Source: Candidatus Cloacimonadota bacterium (lineage in GTDB: Bacteria; Cloacimonadota; Cloacimonadia; Cloacimonadales; TCS61). From it: a DNA stretch of 5,554 nt. Location of the stretch: contig JAQICU010000278.1 of the NCBI GenBank assembly GCA_027858325.1, positions 1 to 5,554 of the forward strand, given 5' to 3'. The position numbers were made by a program, and so were the translations under genes. Shown in pieces: positions 5,266-5,554 of the stretch (position 1 is its first letter; every line of letters starts with the position of its first letter). A model generated the notes under the pieces. It was given only the letters and a program-made list of their open reading frames with translations, did not search any database and was not told where the DNA came from.

Positions 5266-5554
5266 ATGAAAAAAATCAAATTAATTACAATCGGCTTGTT
5301 TATTTTATTATTTATATCGGGCTGCTTTCAGGTGGAACGTGTGATCAACGTGAAGAAAGACGGTAGCGGTACTATTGAAGAAACTGTATTGATGTCACAG
5401 GATTTCATAAATCAGATGAAACAGATGGCTACAAGTTTCGGGGGTGGAGATATCGAAGAAAATAGGGAAGAATCTGCCTATCACAATGTTGATGACTTAA
5501 AAAAGGAAGCCTCAAAAATGGGTGAAGGTGTTAAGTATGTTTCCAGTAAAGCAA
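5266..5554 (+). CDS. Predicted lipoprotein of unknown function, N-terminal 96 codons (cut off by window edge)
   Basis: An open frame from ATG 5266 runs off the right edge without a stop. The first 20 residues are a lipoprotein signal: basic start MKKIK, a hydrophobic core (LITIGLFILLF), and the lipobox ISGC with the lipidated cysteine at residue 20. No Asp follows the cysteine, so by the E. coli rule it would go to the outer membrane if this organism has one. The mature part begins FQVERVINVKKDGSGTIEE; the V-x-V-x2-DGSGT-x-EE pattern recalls small lipoproteins annotated as hypothetical in FCB-type bacteria, in which a beta-strand pair is followed by a helical, charged segment. From about residue 40 on the sequence is rich in Met, Lys and Glu (MSQDFINQMKQMA, then DDLKKEASKMGEG), consistent with helices. 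It is transcribed away from the gltX operon. The function is not known to me. Confidence 0.87.
   Translation, partial: MKKIKLITIGLFILLFISGCFQVERVINVKKDGSGTIEETVLMSQDFINQMKQMATSFGGGDIEENREESAYHNVDDLKKEASKMGEGVKYVSSKA

Noticed and set aside
1..5554. Mobile element, CRISPR array, tRNA or riboswitch
   Set aside because: No transposase or integrase motifs, no evenly spaced long repeats, no tRNA-like stem-loop pattern and no T-box-like leader before gltX or glnS were seen. Almost all of the window is coding.

Overview
This 5.55 kb window carries ordinary bacterial housekeeping genes. Five protein genes lie on the minus strand and one lipoprotein gene points the other way at the right edge. Reading on the minus strand from about 5104 leftwards, the order is gltX (glutamyl-tRNA synthetase), a GNAT acetyltransferase, holB (DNA polymerase III delta'), glnS (glutaminyl-tRNA synthetase), and the 5' end of a Na+/phosphate-cotransporter-like membrane protein cut off by the left edge. 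The gaps are 6, 13, 100 and 0 nt, so this looks like one operon with a possible leader or secondary control point in the 100-nt holB-glnS gap. The plus-strand gene at 5266 starts with a clear lipoprotein signal and is cut off by the right edge. A 161-bp AT-rich region (5105-5265) separates the two transcription units and should hold both promoters.

Organism: the DNA is AT-rich, Shine-Dalgarno sites are clear, and all genes are bacterial in type. The delta' protein has an extra segment of roughly 40 residues between its zinc motif and Walker B, a pattern I associate with Bacteroidetes and related FCB-group bacteria. A true GlnRS and a small lipoprotein with a 'KKDGSGTIEE' motif fit the same area (for example Cloacimonadota or a neighbouring phylum). 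This placement rests on recalled patterns and is tentative.

How the genes fit together: gltX and glnS encode the two sister class I synthetases that charge tRNA-Glu and tRNA-Gln, and here they sit in the same unit. holB supplies a subunit of the replicative clamp loader. The acetyltransferase and the membrane protein have no obvious functional link to the others. I found no mobile element, CRISPR array, RNA gene, defence system or convincing new biological system. The points most worth checking are the gltX/glnS pairing, the 100-nt holB-glnS leader (a possible 23-residue ORF and three GATC sites at exact 9-bp spacing), and the divergent promoter region with triplicated AATCTAAT.
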